Assembly (NCBI GenBank): GCA_030065875.1
Contig: JASJCR010000059.1
Span: forward strand, 1-40,256
Length of the DNA: 40,256 nucleotides
Direction: 5' to 3'
Source: Ardenticatenaceae bacterium
GTDB lineage: Bacteria; Chloroflexota; Anaerolineae; Promineifilales; Promineifilaceae
The notes under the pieces are model-generated. The model made no database searches. It was not told where the DNA came from and was given only the letters and a program-made list of their open reading frames with translations. Positions within the stretch are counted from its first letter, which is position 1. The number at the start of each line of letters is the position of its first letter. The position numbers were made by a program, and so were the translations under genes. This document shows positions 27,247-36,240 of the stretch, piece by piece.

Positions 27247-28392
27247 ATGGGTTTGAAATTTGACCTTAAACCACGCCAGATCGCCGGTTTCCTGGCCACC
27301 GTTGCTCTTTATCTTGCTCTACAGAGCATCTTCAGCGAATATCTGTTGGAAAATGTGCTGCACGTTGGGGCGACAGATGAAAGCTTACTTATATCGATAA
27401 TCGACCTCTTTAGCGTCAATGCCGAAAAGACAATTCCCACGTGGTATGCCACCCTCTTGCTCTTTGGCGCCGCTGTCTTATTGGCTTTGATCACCATCAT
27501 CAAGTTTCAGCAGAAAGAGCCATTTAAATTTCACTGGTTGGGATTGGCGGCCGTGTTCCTTTATCTTTCAATGGATGAAGGGGCCGCCATCCACGAAATA
27601 TTTTCCGATCCAATTCAGGAGACTTTGAATCCCACCGGGTTTTTTTCTTTTGGCTGGTATATTTTGTTTGCGCCTCTGGTGGTGATCTTTGTCCTGGTTT
27701 ATTTGCGTTTTTTACTTCAATTACCGGGCAAATTTCGCAATTTATTTGTTCTTTCCGGAGCGATTTATGTTGGTGGTGCGGTATTTATTGAGGCGATCAG
27801 CGCCAACCGCTGGTATCTTGATGGGGGCTTAACTTTTGCTTATCTGGCTATCGCTACGGTGGAAGAGCTGATGGAAATGTGGGGGATTATTCTGTTTATC
27901 TATGCCCTGCTTTTGTACTGGGCAACGTTTCAATACACCTATGAATTTGCCTCATCGTCGGCCGCCCCAAATGGATCCACCTGGCCCAAAAGAGCAATGG
28001 TTGGTGTCCTCCTCTTTATCATCGGATTAAATGTTGCCTTATCTTCATGGGCGTATTCCCAGCAGGTTGAACAGGTGATTGTAGACCCCCGGACGCGGCC
28101 GTTTTATCAAACGGTATCCGACCGTTACGATGGTCAAGGGGTCGTGATTTTGGGCATCAACGAAGTCATTTCTGTAGATAATCCGGCTGCAACGCCGATC
28201 ACCTCATCTCTACTGACTCTATTTGATGACGTCATGGTCGTGACCCTACCGTCGGCCGGCTCAAGCGTGGCCTTTGCCGGTTACAGTTTACCGTTTAACG
28301 AGGCCGCCCTTGCAGAGATCATGGTACAAAGTGGGGAGGAAGAGTTTGTTATTTTAGATATGGACGAGGTGCGGGGGATTGCCGGCCGGTAA
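27247..28392 (+). CDS. Multi-pass membrane protein of unknown function
   Basis: About 381 residues from ATG 27247; an in-frame TTG at 27178 would start within the terminator stem and is rejected. It has about six or seven hydrophobic segments in the first 265 residues, with conserved-looking polar motifs at helix borders: FLYLSMDEGAAIHE and TVEELMEMWG. These acidic/His motifs occur in uncharacterised membrane proteins and could bind metal, but this is not established. After the last helix (ALSSWAYSQ) there is a roughly 110-residue soluble beta-rich domain predicted to face outside. It is followed by the 461-bp spacer before the eCIS operon. I do not recognise a named family. Confidence 0.7.
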   Translation: MGLKFDLKPRQIAGFLATVALYLALQSIFSEYLLENVLHVGATDESLLISIIDLFSVNAEKTIPTWYATLLLFGAAVLLALITIIKFQQKEPFKFHWLGLAAVFLYLSMDEGAAIHEIFSDPIQETLNPTGFFSFGWYILFAPLVVIFVLVYLRFLLQLPGKFRNLFVLSGAIYVGGAVFIEAISANRWYLDGGLTFAYLAIATVEELMEMWGIILFIYALLLYWATFQYTYEFASSSAAPNGSTWPKRAMVGVLLFIIGLNVALSSWAYSQQVEQVIVDPRTRPFYQTVSDRYDGQGVVILGINEVISVDNPAATPITSSLLTLFDDVMVVTLPSAGSSVAFAGYSLPFNEAALAEIMVQSGEEEFVILDMDEVRGIAGR

Positions 28393-28853
28393 CGGGGAGC
28401 AGGAGAAACAAATTAGTCGATTTTTACGAAGCGAGGGCGCTCTTTACACGGCACTTGGGAGTATGGTAGTATAATTTGGTAGTTTTAGTCCGTTATTTTT
28501 TAACCTCACCTCATAACAACAAATAGATTCCGGCTTGCTCATCAGATAAACTATTGCCGGATACTACCTATGCCGGAATTTTCAGAAATCTCGTGTTAAG
28601 CACCTTGGAAAGATCCTTTTGAGTTTTGACTCAAATTTCTGTAACCGATTTTTTCTCAATTCATCTTAATAACAATTCTACAAAAACTAAATAGTGTGAA
28701 CCTTCTTTTGGCGGCGATGTTTAGCCATTTATTTTGAGTATGTTAATGACGGCGACGGCTCTTCGTGTAGCGAATTTGGCGGGCGTAATTGTTCCGATTA
28801 CGTACTGACTGTGATCTCATGGAGGCAATGGTTGATTCATAGGAGGGCGAATC
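28393..28853. other. 461-bp A/T-rich spacer before the eCIS operon
   Basis: No gene is seen. TATAAT at 28470-28475 could be a -10 element, but no good -35 lies at the right distance (TTTACA at 28443 is 21 bp away). A strong ribosome-binding site AGGAGG (28841-28846) precedes the first eCIS-locus ATG. The region is a plausible place for control of the injection-system operon. Confidence 0.45.
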
Positions 28854-29225
28854 ATGAGTCATTCGATCAAATATAATTTTGTAGCCAGTGTAAGTGGGGG
28901 ACCATCAATTTCTGGGAGCGGCACCATTGATGTGGCTGTTTATAGCGTGATGAGCGTCACGGTTCCGGCCGGCGGTTCGACAGTGTTGGATGCATCACCC
29001 GATGCTGCAGGTGAACTGCTTATCATCACCGCAGACAGCTATGAGAACATCACCTATACGGTCACCGGGGGGGTGACCGCAACGCTTGACGGTCCTCATG
29101 TTCTGCTGGGTTCAGGGGCTGTTGGCCTGCTCAATGGTGGAAATCCCGTTGAAACCATCACATTTAATAGTACTGCCACCGAGGATGTTGAAGTAACCAT
29201 CATGCTCGGCCGTGATGCATCGTAA
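28854..29225 (+). CDS. Small beta-rich protein at the head of the eCIS locus
   Basis: A 123-residue protein with no signal peptide, rich in Val, Thr, Ser and Gly, with alternating beta pattern (ITADSYENITYTVTGGVTATLDGPHVLLGSGAVGLL). The only marked features are the paired glycine-rich turns and the C-terminal VTIMLGRDAS. ATG 28854 follows AGGAGG by seven bases, the best ribosome-binding site of the locus. It is separated from the sheath gene by 66 bp. It may be a structural decoration or sheath-associated protein. I do not recognise a named family; a phage structural origin is likely only from its position. Confidence 0.6.
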   Translation: MSHSIKYNFVASVSGGPSISGSGTIDVAVYSVMSVTVPAGGSTVLDASPDAAGELLIITADSYENITYTVTGGVTATLDGPHVLLGSGAVGLLNGGNPVETITFNSTATEDVEVTIMLGRDAS

Positions 29226-29291
29226 AGAATTGTTTATCGTCATGTTTTGAGCATGAGGAACAGGTAATTTGTAATTCAAAGGAGAATTTAA

Positions 29292-30830
29292 ATGCCAGTT
29301 ACCCCTACCTACCCTGGTGTCTACATAGAAGAGCTTCCGAGTGGCGTGCGCACAATTGTTGGTGTGGCCACATCGATTACCGCTTTTATCGGCCGAGCCA
29401 AAAAAGGCCCGGTCAATTATCCGGTCAGGATCGCTAGTTTTGGCGATTATGAACGGGTATTTGGTGGGTTGTGGACTGAGAGCCCGATGAGCTACGCGGT
29501 GCGTCATTTCTTCCAAAATGGGGGTACAGACGCCATTATTGTGCGAGTCGAAAATGGGGCCCTGACCGCCGATGTTACCGTTGGTGGGTTTCAGCTGGAA
29601 ACGGCTTGGAAAAACCAGGAAAATCCAGGCGATTGGGGGAATTATCTATCGGCAGAGATTGACACGGACGCGGCCAGCAGCGACGTCTTTAATCTCATCT
29701 TGCGCCTGCATGAAGAAATCAGCACGACGAGTACCGTTTTAGCCACCGAGACCTTTCGCAATTTATCCACCGATTCAACTTCTTCGCGCTATATCATTAC
29801 CGTTCTACAGCAGGAATCAAATTTGGCGCGCATTGTCAGCAGCTCTTCACTGCCAGGCACCCTGGTGGATGACGGGCCAACGCTGTTTACCGGGGGCGAC
29901 GAAGGCAGTCCCATAACCGACAGTGAGATTCAGGGCAATCAGGCAAACAAAGAGGGGTTGTACGCTCTCGAGGATGTCGACTTGTTCAATTTGCTTTACA
30001 TTCCGCCGCTGGAAACCGGAACGCTGCCGGATGCCACAGCAACACTTGGTCCGGCATTGGACTACTGTCAAGAACGGCGGGCGATGTTGATTATCGACCC
30101 ACCACCAAGCTGGGTTGATGTGGCCACGGCCGAAAGCAATGTTAGCACGTTAATGAGCAATGTGGGCGGAGCTGGGTTGGCAATCAACTCCATGGTTTAT
30201 TTCCCCGAACTGCGCATGCCGGATCCCCTGCGTGAAAATCGACTGACCGATTTCCCACCCGGCGGCGCTATGGCCGGGATGATCGCCCGCACCGATGCCA
30301 ATCGCGGGGTCTGGAAAGCCCCGGCCGGCATTGAAGCATCGTTTGTCGGTGTGAGTGAGATGGCCGTCAAGATGACCGATCCGGAAAACGGCCGGCTGAA
30401 CCCACTGGGCCTCAACTGCCTGCGTACCATCACCCCCTACGGACATATCTCCTGGGGTGCCCGCACTCTGGCGGGAGATGATCGCATCGCCTCAGAGTGG
30501 AAATACATCCCTGTCCGTCGGACCGCGCTCTATATCGAAGAAAGCTTGTTCCGTGGGCTGCATTGGGTTGTCTTTGAACCCAACGACGAATCACTTTGGG
30601 GCCAGATTCGACTCAACGTCGGCGCCTTTATGAAAAATATGTTTCGTCAGGGGGCCTTTCAGGGAACATCCGCCCGTGAAGCTTATCTCGTCAAATGCGA
30701 TGCGGAAACCAACCCGCAAGATCAAATTGATCGAGGCATTGTTACCGTCTATGTCGGCTTCGCGCCACTCAAACCGGCTGAGTTTGTCATCATTCAAATT
30801 CAGCAGCTCGCCGGTCAGCTGGAGGTTTAA
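29292..30830 (+). CDS. Contractile tail sheath protein (eCIS)
   Basis: A 512-residue sheath subunit of a contractile injection system (Pvc2-4/Afp2-4 type). Start MPVTPTYPGVYIEELPSGVRTIVGVATSITAFIGRAKKGPVN is diagnostic for sheath proteins (PGVYIEE and TSITAFIGRA). NYFVRHFFQ-type text is seen as YAVRHFFQNGG. The C-terminal half contains NRGVWKAPAG, LNCLRTITPYGHISWGARTLAGD, KYIPVRRTALYIEESLFRGLHWVVFEPN and a VYVGFAPLKPAEFVIIQIQQ ending, the typical conserved sheath core. It contracts around the tube to drive it into a target. ATG 29292 follows AGGAG. Only one sheath gene lies in the window, whereas PVC loci often have several. Confidence 0.95.
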   Translation: MPVTPTYPGVYIEELPSGVRTIVGVATSITAFIGRAKKGPVNYPVRIASFGDYERVFGGLWTESPMSYAVRHFFQNGGTDAIIVRVENGALTADVTVGGFQLETAWKNQENPGDWGNYLSAEIDTDAASSDVFNLILRLHEEISTTSTVLATETFRNLSTDSTSSRYIITVLQQESNLARIVSSSSLPGTLVDDGPTLFTGGDEGSPITDSEIQGNQANKEGLYALEDVDLFNLLYIPPLETGTLPDATATLGPALDYCQERRAMLIIDPPPSWVDVATAESNVSTLMSNVGGAGLAINSMVYFPELRMPDPLRENRLTDFPPGGAMAGMIARTDANRGVWKAPAGIEASFVGVSEMAVKMTDPENGRLNPLGLNCLRTITPYGHISWGARTLAGDDRIASEWKYIPVRRTALYIEESLFRGLHWVVFEPNDESLWGQIRLNVGAFMKNMFRQGAFQGTSAREAYLVKCDAETNPQDQIDRGIVTVYVGFAPLKPAEFVIIQIQQLAGQLEV

Positions 30831-30832
30831 AA

Positions 30833-31357
30833 ATGGCACAATTTACCGTAAATGCACAGCGATTTGATCCTTACAAAAACTTTAAATTCCGCGTGAAATG
30901 GGACGGCCGCTATGTTGCCGGCGTCAGCAAAGTTGGCTCGCTCAAACGGACGACTGAAGTGGTTGAGCACCGCGAGGGAGGCGATCCCAGTTCGGTGCGC
31001 AAATCACCCGGTCAAACCAAATATGAAGGAATTACCCTGGAACGTGGGGTAACCCACGACAAAGAATTTGAACAGTGGGCCAACAAGGTTTGGAATTTCG
31101 GATCTGGACTTGGATCGGAAGTCTCTCTGGCTGACTTTCGTAAAGATCTCATCATTGAGATGTATAACGAGGCCGGACAGCTGGTCAAAGCGTATCAGGT
31201 TTTCCGCTGCTGGGTATCTGAATACCAGGCGCTGCCAGAGCTGGACGCGAGCGCCAACGCGGTCGCGATCGAGATGATCAAATTAGAAAACGAAGGATGG
31301 GAACGGGATTACGACGTTTCTGAACCGAGCGAACCATCGTTTACCGAGCCGGTCTAA
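30833..31357 (+). CDS. Inner tube protein (eCIS, T4 gp19-like)
   Basis: A 174-residue tail-tube subunit (Pvc1/Afp1 type). Features are an N-terminal DPYKNFKFRVKWDGRYVAGVSKVG, EVVEHREGGDPSSVRKSPGQTKYEGITLERG, and FRCWVSEYQALPELDASANAVAIEMIKLENEGWERD, all standard for phage tube proteins. It forms the hexameric tube inside the sheath. ATG 30833 lies two bases after the sheath stop, with GGAGG in the last sheath codons. It is the only tube gene seen here, unlike PVC and Afp loci, which encode more than one. Confidence 0.94.
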   Translation: MAQFTVNAQRFDPYKNFKFRVKWDGRYVAGVSKVGSLKRTTEVVEHREGGDPSSVRKSPGQTKYEGITLERGVTHDKEFEQWANKVWNFGSGLGSEVSLADFRKDLIIEMYNEAGQLVKAYQVFRCWVSEYQALPELDASANAVAIEMIKLENEGWERDYDVSEPSEPSFTEPV

Positions 31358-31366
31358 TGGTGAGCC

Positions 31367-32074
31367 ATGGATGCGAAAAAGCTATTGACGGTTTGGGAGA
31401 CCGGCCGGTCTGCCGCGCCTTTGGAGCGCGCGATCCTGCTGCTGGCGGTTGGGCTTGATCCGACCGCAGAGGAGACCATCCGGGAGTATCCCCTTGGTCT
31501 CAAAGAAAGGAAGCTGCTCACTTTGCGCCAGCAGCTTTTTGGACCGCAGTTAGAAGTTGTGGCCACTTGTCCGGTCTGTGCGGAGCAGCTTGAATTTTCA
31601 ATTCTGACGACTGATTTATTACAGACCGCACCTCGGGCGCTCCCGGAAACGGCCGAGCTGCCGCTTGATGACGTAACCCTTACCGTGCGCCCGTTAACGA
31701 TCAATGATCTGATCCTGGCCCAGGGTGATGGCCGCGCTCTCTTTGAGCGTGCGGTGGTTACAGCCGTTCGCCAGGGCGAGGTGTTGGCCTCAGACGATCT
31801 TTCGGTGGAAGCGGCCGCAGCGGTGGCCGATCAATTACGAACCCTCGATCCGCTGATGGCGCTGACTTTTGATTTGACCTGCCCCGCGTGTGAACATGCC
31901 TGGTCGGCCCCATTTGATCCCCTCACTTTCTTATGGGCTGAAATTGAACGGTGGGGGCAGCGTATGTTACAAACCGTGCATACGCTGGCTTCCACGTATG
32001 GTTGGTCCGAAGAGGATATTTTGAATATGAGCGCCTGGCGGCGTGATTATTACGTGGAGCTGATTCGATCATGA
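31367..32074 (+). CDS. Zinc-ribbon-like baseplate/assembly protein of the eCIS
   Basis: A 235-residue protein with CPVC at 68-71 and CPAC at 172-175, a likely four-cysteine zinc site bringing distant segments together. The C-terminus has a helical signature, FLWAEIERWGQRMLQTVHTLASTYGWSEEDILNMSAWRRDYYVELI, seen in phage and eCIS proteins next to tube genes. The role is probably in baseplate or assembly, with T4-gp26-like neighbours as an analogy only. ATG at 31367 follows GGTGAG. It starts 9 bases after the tube gene and overlaps the next gene (ATGA). Confidence 0.72.
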   Translation: MDAKKLLTVWETGRSAAPLERAILLLAVGLDPTAEETIREYPLGLKERKLLTLRQQLFGPQLEVVATCPVCAEQLEFSILTTDLLQTAPRALPETAELPLDDVTLTVRPLTINDLILAQGDGRALFERAVVTAVRQGEVLASDDLSVEAAAAVADQLRTLDPLMALTFDLTCPACEHAWSAPFDPLTFLWAEIERWGQRMLQTVHTLASTYGWSEEDILNMSAWRRDYYVELIRS

Positions 32075-32928
32075 ACGCTTTTTGGCAGCAGCTGGCTTCG
32101 GCAACGCAGGTGGATCACACAATTCGGCCGCGCCTGCCGGGCCGGTTTGAAACTCCGGCCGCAGTGGACTCTGAAAGTGAGTCACCGGTGGAGGAAGTGG
32201 TGCCGGTTGTGAGCCGGCCGCCGAGTACAACAACAATTGAAGTTCGCGAGGTTGATAAAAGCGCCCCACAGCAGCCATCTTCAAAAGAAGCGCTGCGGCC
32301 ATCCGAGCCACAGGCGGCGGCCCCATCTTTCAAAGAAGAGAACGAGGTTCATCAAGTGCCGCTGGACAACCTCTCTGTACAGCAGCAATCACCTCTCACT
32401 TCTGAAAAAGAGCAGCTTCCCCCACCAGCGACGCCGTCGCCTAAAACGAAACGGCCGGCCGACGATCAAAACCCGGTTTCACCCCGCAGTGAATGGCCTG
32501 GGGTTGAGGAAGTGATTCGCGGCGAGCCTGCGCCGGTGCGCACAATTACAGCTGAACCTGTCCCGACACAGCGGCCGCCGCTGTTTGAAGCGCCTCCTCA
32601 GGTACCGAACACCGAAAAACTCAATTCAACGGAAGTTGATGTGGAAGTGCAGGCGGTTGGAACGGAACCGGTGACGGGTGAACTTTCTCCAGCCAGACAC
32701 ACGGAAGAGTTTTTAAAGCCGCTTGACCGGCCGCAGCCGGCAGCCCCTGCCGCCATCACCGAGAAAAAATCGCAGCCGATGGATGAGCCGCCGGTCATTG
32801 AAATTTCGATCGGCCGTATTGTGCTGCGACCGGAAGCTTTACCGGAACCTGCGCAGCCGCGCCAGCGTTTCCAGCCTCAGATTACCCTTGAAGGGTATTT
32901 GCGCGAGCGCAATGGAGGGTCACGATGA
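32071..32928 (+). CDS. Disordered eCIS protein with a conserved C-terminal tail
   Basis: A 285-residue protein, mostly low-complexity (Pro, Glu, Ser, Gln, Val) and probably unstructured from about 25 to 240. The two ends are structured-looking: an N-terminal MNAFWQQLASATQ and a C-terminal PVIEISIGRIVLRP...ITLEGYLRERNGG. The tail motif (ISIGRI then LxxYLRERN) recurs in proteins next to DUF4255 genes in injection-system clusters. The body length varies among such proteins. It overlaps both neighbours by four bases (ATGA), indicating coupled translation. A tether or adaptor role between baseplate or cap and membrane is an inference. Confidence 0.7.
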   Translation: MNAFWQQLASATQVDHTIRPRLPGRFETPAAVDSESESPVEEVVPVVSRPPSTTTIEVREVDKSAPQQPSSKEALRPSEPQAAAPSFKEENEVHQVPLDNLSVQQQSPLTSEKEQLPPPATPSPKTKRPADDQNPVSPRSEWPGVEEVIRGEPAPVRTITAEPVPTQRPPLFEAPPQVPNTEKLNSTEVDVEVQAVGTEPVTGELSPARHTEEFLKPLDRPQPAAPAAITEKKSQPMDEPPVIEISIGRIVLRPEALPEPAQPRQRFQPQITLEGYLRERNGGSR

Positions 32929-34292
32929 GTAACTTTCTGGGACCGGCCACGGTCACGGCCGCCTTGCGTCTGATGTTGTCCGAGATGATTGCGGCCGAAA
33001 TTAATAATTTTACGGTCAACGTCACCAGCGTGCGGCCGGACGATATTCCGACCGTTGATGATCGGGCATATGTAAATTTGTATTTATATCAGGTGTCCCC
33101 TAACGCGACTTGGCGCAACGCGGATTTGCCGATTCGCAACGGGCGGGGGCAGCTGGTCAACAAACCGCGTGCGGCCGTTGATTTACACTATTTGATCACC
33201 TTTGTCGGAGACGATGCCGACCTGGAGCCGCAGCGGATGATGGGCAGCACCGTTCATATTTTGCACCAGCAGCCGGTTTTAACCCGCAGCTGGATCGATC
33301 ACGCTCGCGCACATGCTGATTACGCCTCGTTTTTGGGGGATTCTGATCTAGGGAACGAAATCGAACAGGTCAAAATGACCCCCACCGCATTTTCGCTGGA
33401 AGAGCTGTCAAAGCTGTGGTCGGTATTTTTCCAGACCCCTTACAATCTTTCCATCGCCTATGTGGCCACGGTTGTTTTTATCGAGCCAATGGATGTGGTG
33501 CGGCGTACCCGGGCGGTGTTAAGCCGCGAAGTGGACGTCGTGCCCACGGTTGGGACACCGGCCGTTATCTCACCCAGTGCGCTGGATGATCTGGCGCTGT
33601 GGCTGCGGAGCGATCGTGGGGTGAGCTTCGACGACGCTGTCTCCCCACCGACCTTGATTTGGGAAGATCAGTCCGGATTTGACCGCCACGCCACACAGGA
33701 TGATCTGGCCCAGCAGCCGCGCCATGAAGCCCGCGGCATCGGCCGCTTCCCGGTCTTTTTCTTTGACGGGGTTGATGATCGACTGGGAATCGATTGGCAG
33801 CTTTCAGCTGCGCAGACCGATTTAACTGTTTGTGCCGTGGTGCGCACGGAAAGCGATGGGTTGCAGGCGGTTTTGAGCTTTGATGACGATGCCCACTGGG
33901 AGCTGCTGGCCCAAGACGGAGCAGGCAGCCCGCGCCCGGCGTGGATCACAACTGACGGCGCGGCCCACACCCTGACCGCTACGCAGGCTACCAACGACAC
34001 CCAGTGGCACGTTCTCTATGTCGAGCACGACGCAGCCGCCCAAACCAAGCGCATCTATGTTGATGGCGCTGACCCGGCCACCGCGGCCGCCCATGCGGGC
34101 ACAATCGGCACCGCTACGGGCCGCTTCGGAATAGTTGGGGCATCTTCAGCCGCGGCTTCCCTGGATGGGGGGGTTGACGGCAAGTTTTTTCACGGTGATT
34201 TGGCCGAAATTATCGTTTATGACCGGCTTCTGACCGACACGGAACGCGGTCAACTGGAGCAATATTTTGCCAGCCGCTATGGAAATGTCTGA
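32925..34292 (+). CDS. DUF4255 tail-terminator (Pvc16-like) fused to a LamG-like lectin domain
   Basis: 455 residues. Residues about 8-200 are DUF4255 (AALRLMLSEMIAAEI, YVNLYLYQVSPNATWRNADLP, KPRAAVDLHYLITFVGDD, LEPQRMMGSTVHILHQQPVL, IEQVKMTPTAFSLEELSKLWSVFFQTPYNLSIAYVATVVFIEP), which in eCIS is the Pvc16/Afp16-like cap at the end of the sheath and tube. About 222-452 form a concanavalin/LamG-like domain (LWLRSDRGV, WEDQSGFDRHA, PVFFFDGVDDRLGI, TVCAVVRT, WHVLYVEHD, RIYVDG, GDLAEIIVYDRLLTDTERGQLEQYFASRYG). DUF4255 proteins usually stop near residue 200. The lectin-like addition suggests that the capped end binds a glycan or surface. It overlaps the preceding gene (ATGA) and the next. Confidence 0.88.
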   Translation: MSNFLGPATVTAALRLMLSEMIAAEINNFTVNVTSVRPDDIPTVDDRAYVNLYLYQVSPNATWRNADLPIRNGRGQLVNKPRAAVDLHYLITFVGDDADLEPQRMMGSTVHILHQQPVLTRSWIDHARAHADYASFLGDSDLGNEIEQVKMTPTAFSLEELSKLWSVFFQTPYNLSIAYVATVVFIEPMDVVRRTRAVLSREVDVVPTVGTPAVISPSALDDLALWLRSDRGVSFDDAVSPPTLIWEDQSGFDRHATQDDLAQQPRHEARGIGRFPVFFFDGVDDRLGIDWQLSAAQTDLTVCAVVRTESDGLQAVLSFDDDAHWELLAQDGAGSPRPAWITTDGAAHTLTATQATNDTQWHVLYVEHDAAAQTKRIYVDGADPATAAAHAGTIGTATGRFGIVGASSAAASLDGGVDGKFFHGDLAEIIVYDRLLTDTERGQLEQYFASRYGNV

Positions 34293-36240
34293 GCAGATGA
34301 TTGATTCCCAGGTTCAACAGGCTGAACAGAGCATGCTCGACAATCAGCAGCAGCTCACCGCCGCTTTAGGGTGGTTAAAGGAGCTTCTCCGCGCTTATCT
34401 CGAGCAAAAAGACCCACCGCCGCCTGATTCGGCCGGCAGCTGTCCCACGCTGGCTGCCTTAAGCACCATTTTTGACCTGTCCCCTTTTGAGCAGCACCTT
34501 TTGCTGTGGTGTGCGGGGATTGAGCTGGACAGCGAGCTGGCGACGTTGACCGGCCGCATGCGCGGAGGTGCACCGGCCGAAATCTGGCCGACATTTGGGC
34601 TGGCACTGGCGGTTTTCCCGGATGCTCACTGGAGTGCGCTCACCCCGGCCGCCCCGCTGCGCTATTGGCGACTGCTTGAGCTGCAGCCGGGAGCCGGCGT
34701 GACCCAAAGCAGCCTGCGTATTGATGAGCGGGTGCTGCATTTTCTGACCGGTCTTCAACATCTGGATGAGCAGCTGATGGGTTTTGTGCAGCCGGTGACG
34801 GGCGGCCAAACGATCTTGCCCTCACAAGATGTGCTGATCCGGCAAATTTTAACCCTGTGGTCGACCGCAGCTATCGACCAGTTACCGGCCGTGCAGCTGT
34901 CCGGCCCCGACCACGACGGAATCCGGACGGTGGCCTCCGCGGTAGCAGCTAGCGGCGGGTCTGGCCTGTATGTGCTTGATGGCAACGTGCTGCCCACAAC
35001 GCCTCACGAGCTCGACATTTTCCAGCGGCTTTGGGAGCGAGAGGCATTTCTAAGCGGGGCCATCCTGCTGATAGATATTTATGAGGTCGATTTGACCGAC
35101 GCCGCTCGCCGGACCGCCGTGCGCCAGTTGTGTGAACGGCTCATCGTGCCATTTTTGATCGGCGGCCGCGAGCGGTTGACCGATATGCCCCGCCCTCTGG
35201 TTTCATTTGAAATTAAGCGGCCGGAAGAGGGGGAACAGCGCCTCTTGTGGGAGCGCACGTTGGGTGCCGCTAAAGCCGGATTAAACGGTGAAGTCACCCA
35301 GCTGACCAGCCAATTTCAGCTGAGCGCTTCGGCGATTCAAAATGCCGTGTGGGAAATCCGCGGGATTGAGGAGCAGATAGACCAGGCTGCACAGCTTTGG
35401 GAGGCGTGTCGTCACCAGGCCCGGCCGGCTCTGGACGATTTGGCCCAGCGGGTAGAAACCGCCGTGACGTGGGATGATTTGATTTTGCCCAAGCGCGAAA
35501 AGGCGATTTTGCACGATATTGCCACTCAGCTGCGCCATCGTCACACCGTTTACACCAGGTGGGGATTTAGCCGCAAAACCGGCCGCGGTCTGGGCATCAG
35601 CGCCCTATTTGCCGGCCCCAGCGGCACCGGCAAAACGCTGGCGGCCGAGGTGATTGCCAACGCCCTGCGACTTGACCTGTACAAAATTGATCTCAGCCAG
35701 GTGGTCAGCAAATACATCGGTGAGACGGAGAAAAATCTGGCCAAAATTTTTGATGCGGCCGAAGCCGGAGGCGCCATACTCTTTTTTGATGAAGCCGATG
35801 CCCTGTTTGGCAAGCGCAGCGAGGTCAAAGACAGTCACGACCGCTACGCCAATATCGAAGTGAGCTATTTGCTGCAGCGGATGGAGGCGTATCGAGGGCT
35901 GGCCATTTTAACCACCAACATGAAACAGGCGCTCGACGGTGCTTTTTTGCGCCGCCTGCGCTTTATCATCAATTTTCGCTTCCCTGATGCTGAGGCGAGA
36001 GAGCAAATCTGGCGGCGCATGTTCCCGGCTGAGACCCCCATTGACAATCTGGATTGGGAGAAGCTGGCCCAGCTCAACGTGACCGGCGGCAATATCCGCA
36101 GTATCGCCGTCAACGCCGCCTTTTATGCCGCGGCCGGCGAAACTCCAGTGCAAATGGGCCATATTTTGAGAGCGGCCCGGGCGGAGTATGACAAGCTGGA
36201 CCGACCGCTGTCCGGTACAGAAGTGCGAGGCTGGTTATGA
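34279..36240 (+). CDS. AAA+ ATPase of the eCIS (Pvc15/Afp15-like)
   Basis: About 653 residues. The C-terminal AAA+ module has Walker A GPSGTGKT (about 445-452), Walker B ILFFDEADALF (about 501-511), a pore-type KYIGETEKNLAKIF, sensor ILTTN, and FLRRLRFIINFRFP with Arg-finger residues. The N-terminal half is helical with a second, degenerate P-loop-like region, as in the Pvc15 family. It is thought to act in assembly or cargo loading. A TTG-initiated form at 34267 is possible, but ATG 34279 (or ATG 34285) is preferred; both overlap the DUF4255 gene end. It overlaps the next gene by ATGA. Confident assignment to the eCIS ATPase. Confidence 0.92.
   Translation: MEMSEQMIDSQVQQAEQSMLDNQQQLTAALGWLKELLRAYLEQKDPPPPDSAGSCPTLAALSTIFDLSPFEQHLLLWCAGIELDSELATLTGRMRGGAPAEIWPTFGLALAVFPDAHWSALTPAAPLRYWRLLELQPGAGVTQSSLRIDERVLHFLTGLQHLDEQLMGFVQPVTGGQTILPSQDVLIRQILTLWSTAAIDQLPAVQLSGPDHDGIRTVASAVAASGGSGLYVLDGNVLPTTPHELDIFQRLWEREAFLSGAILLIDIYEVDLTDAARRTAVRQLCERLIVPFLIGGRERLTDMPRPLVSFEIKRPEEGEQRLLWERTLGAAKAGLNGEVTQLTSQFQLSASAIQNAVWEIRGIEEQIDQAAQLWEACRHQARPALDDLAQRVETAVTWDDLILPKREKAILHDIATQLRHRHTVYTRWGFSRKTGRGLGISALFAGPSGTGKTLAAEVIANALRLDLYKIDLSQVVSKYIGETEKNLAKIFDAAEAGGAILFFDEADALFGKRSEVKDSHDRYANIEVSYLLQRMEAYRGLAILTTNMKQALDGAFLRRLRFIINFRFPDAEAREQIWRRMFPAETPIDNLDWEKLAQLNVTGGNIRSIAVNAAFYAAAGETPVQMGHILRAARAEYDKLDRPLSGTEVRGWL

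Noticed and set aside
28470..28475. TATAAT as a promoter for the eCIS operon
   Set aside because: No -35 at 16-18 bp; noted only as a possible weak element.
28819..28842. A seven-codon leader peptide upstream of the first eCIS gene, ending in its ribosome-binding site
   Set aside because: No ribosome-binding site of its own and no attenuator structure; probably chance.
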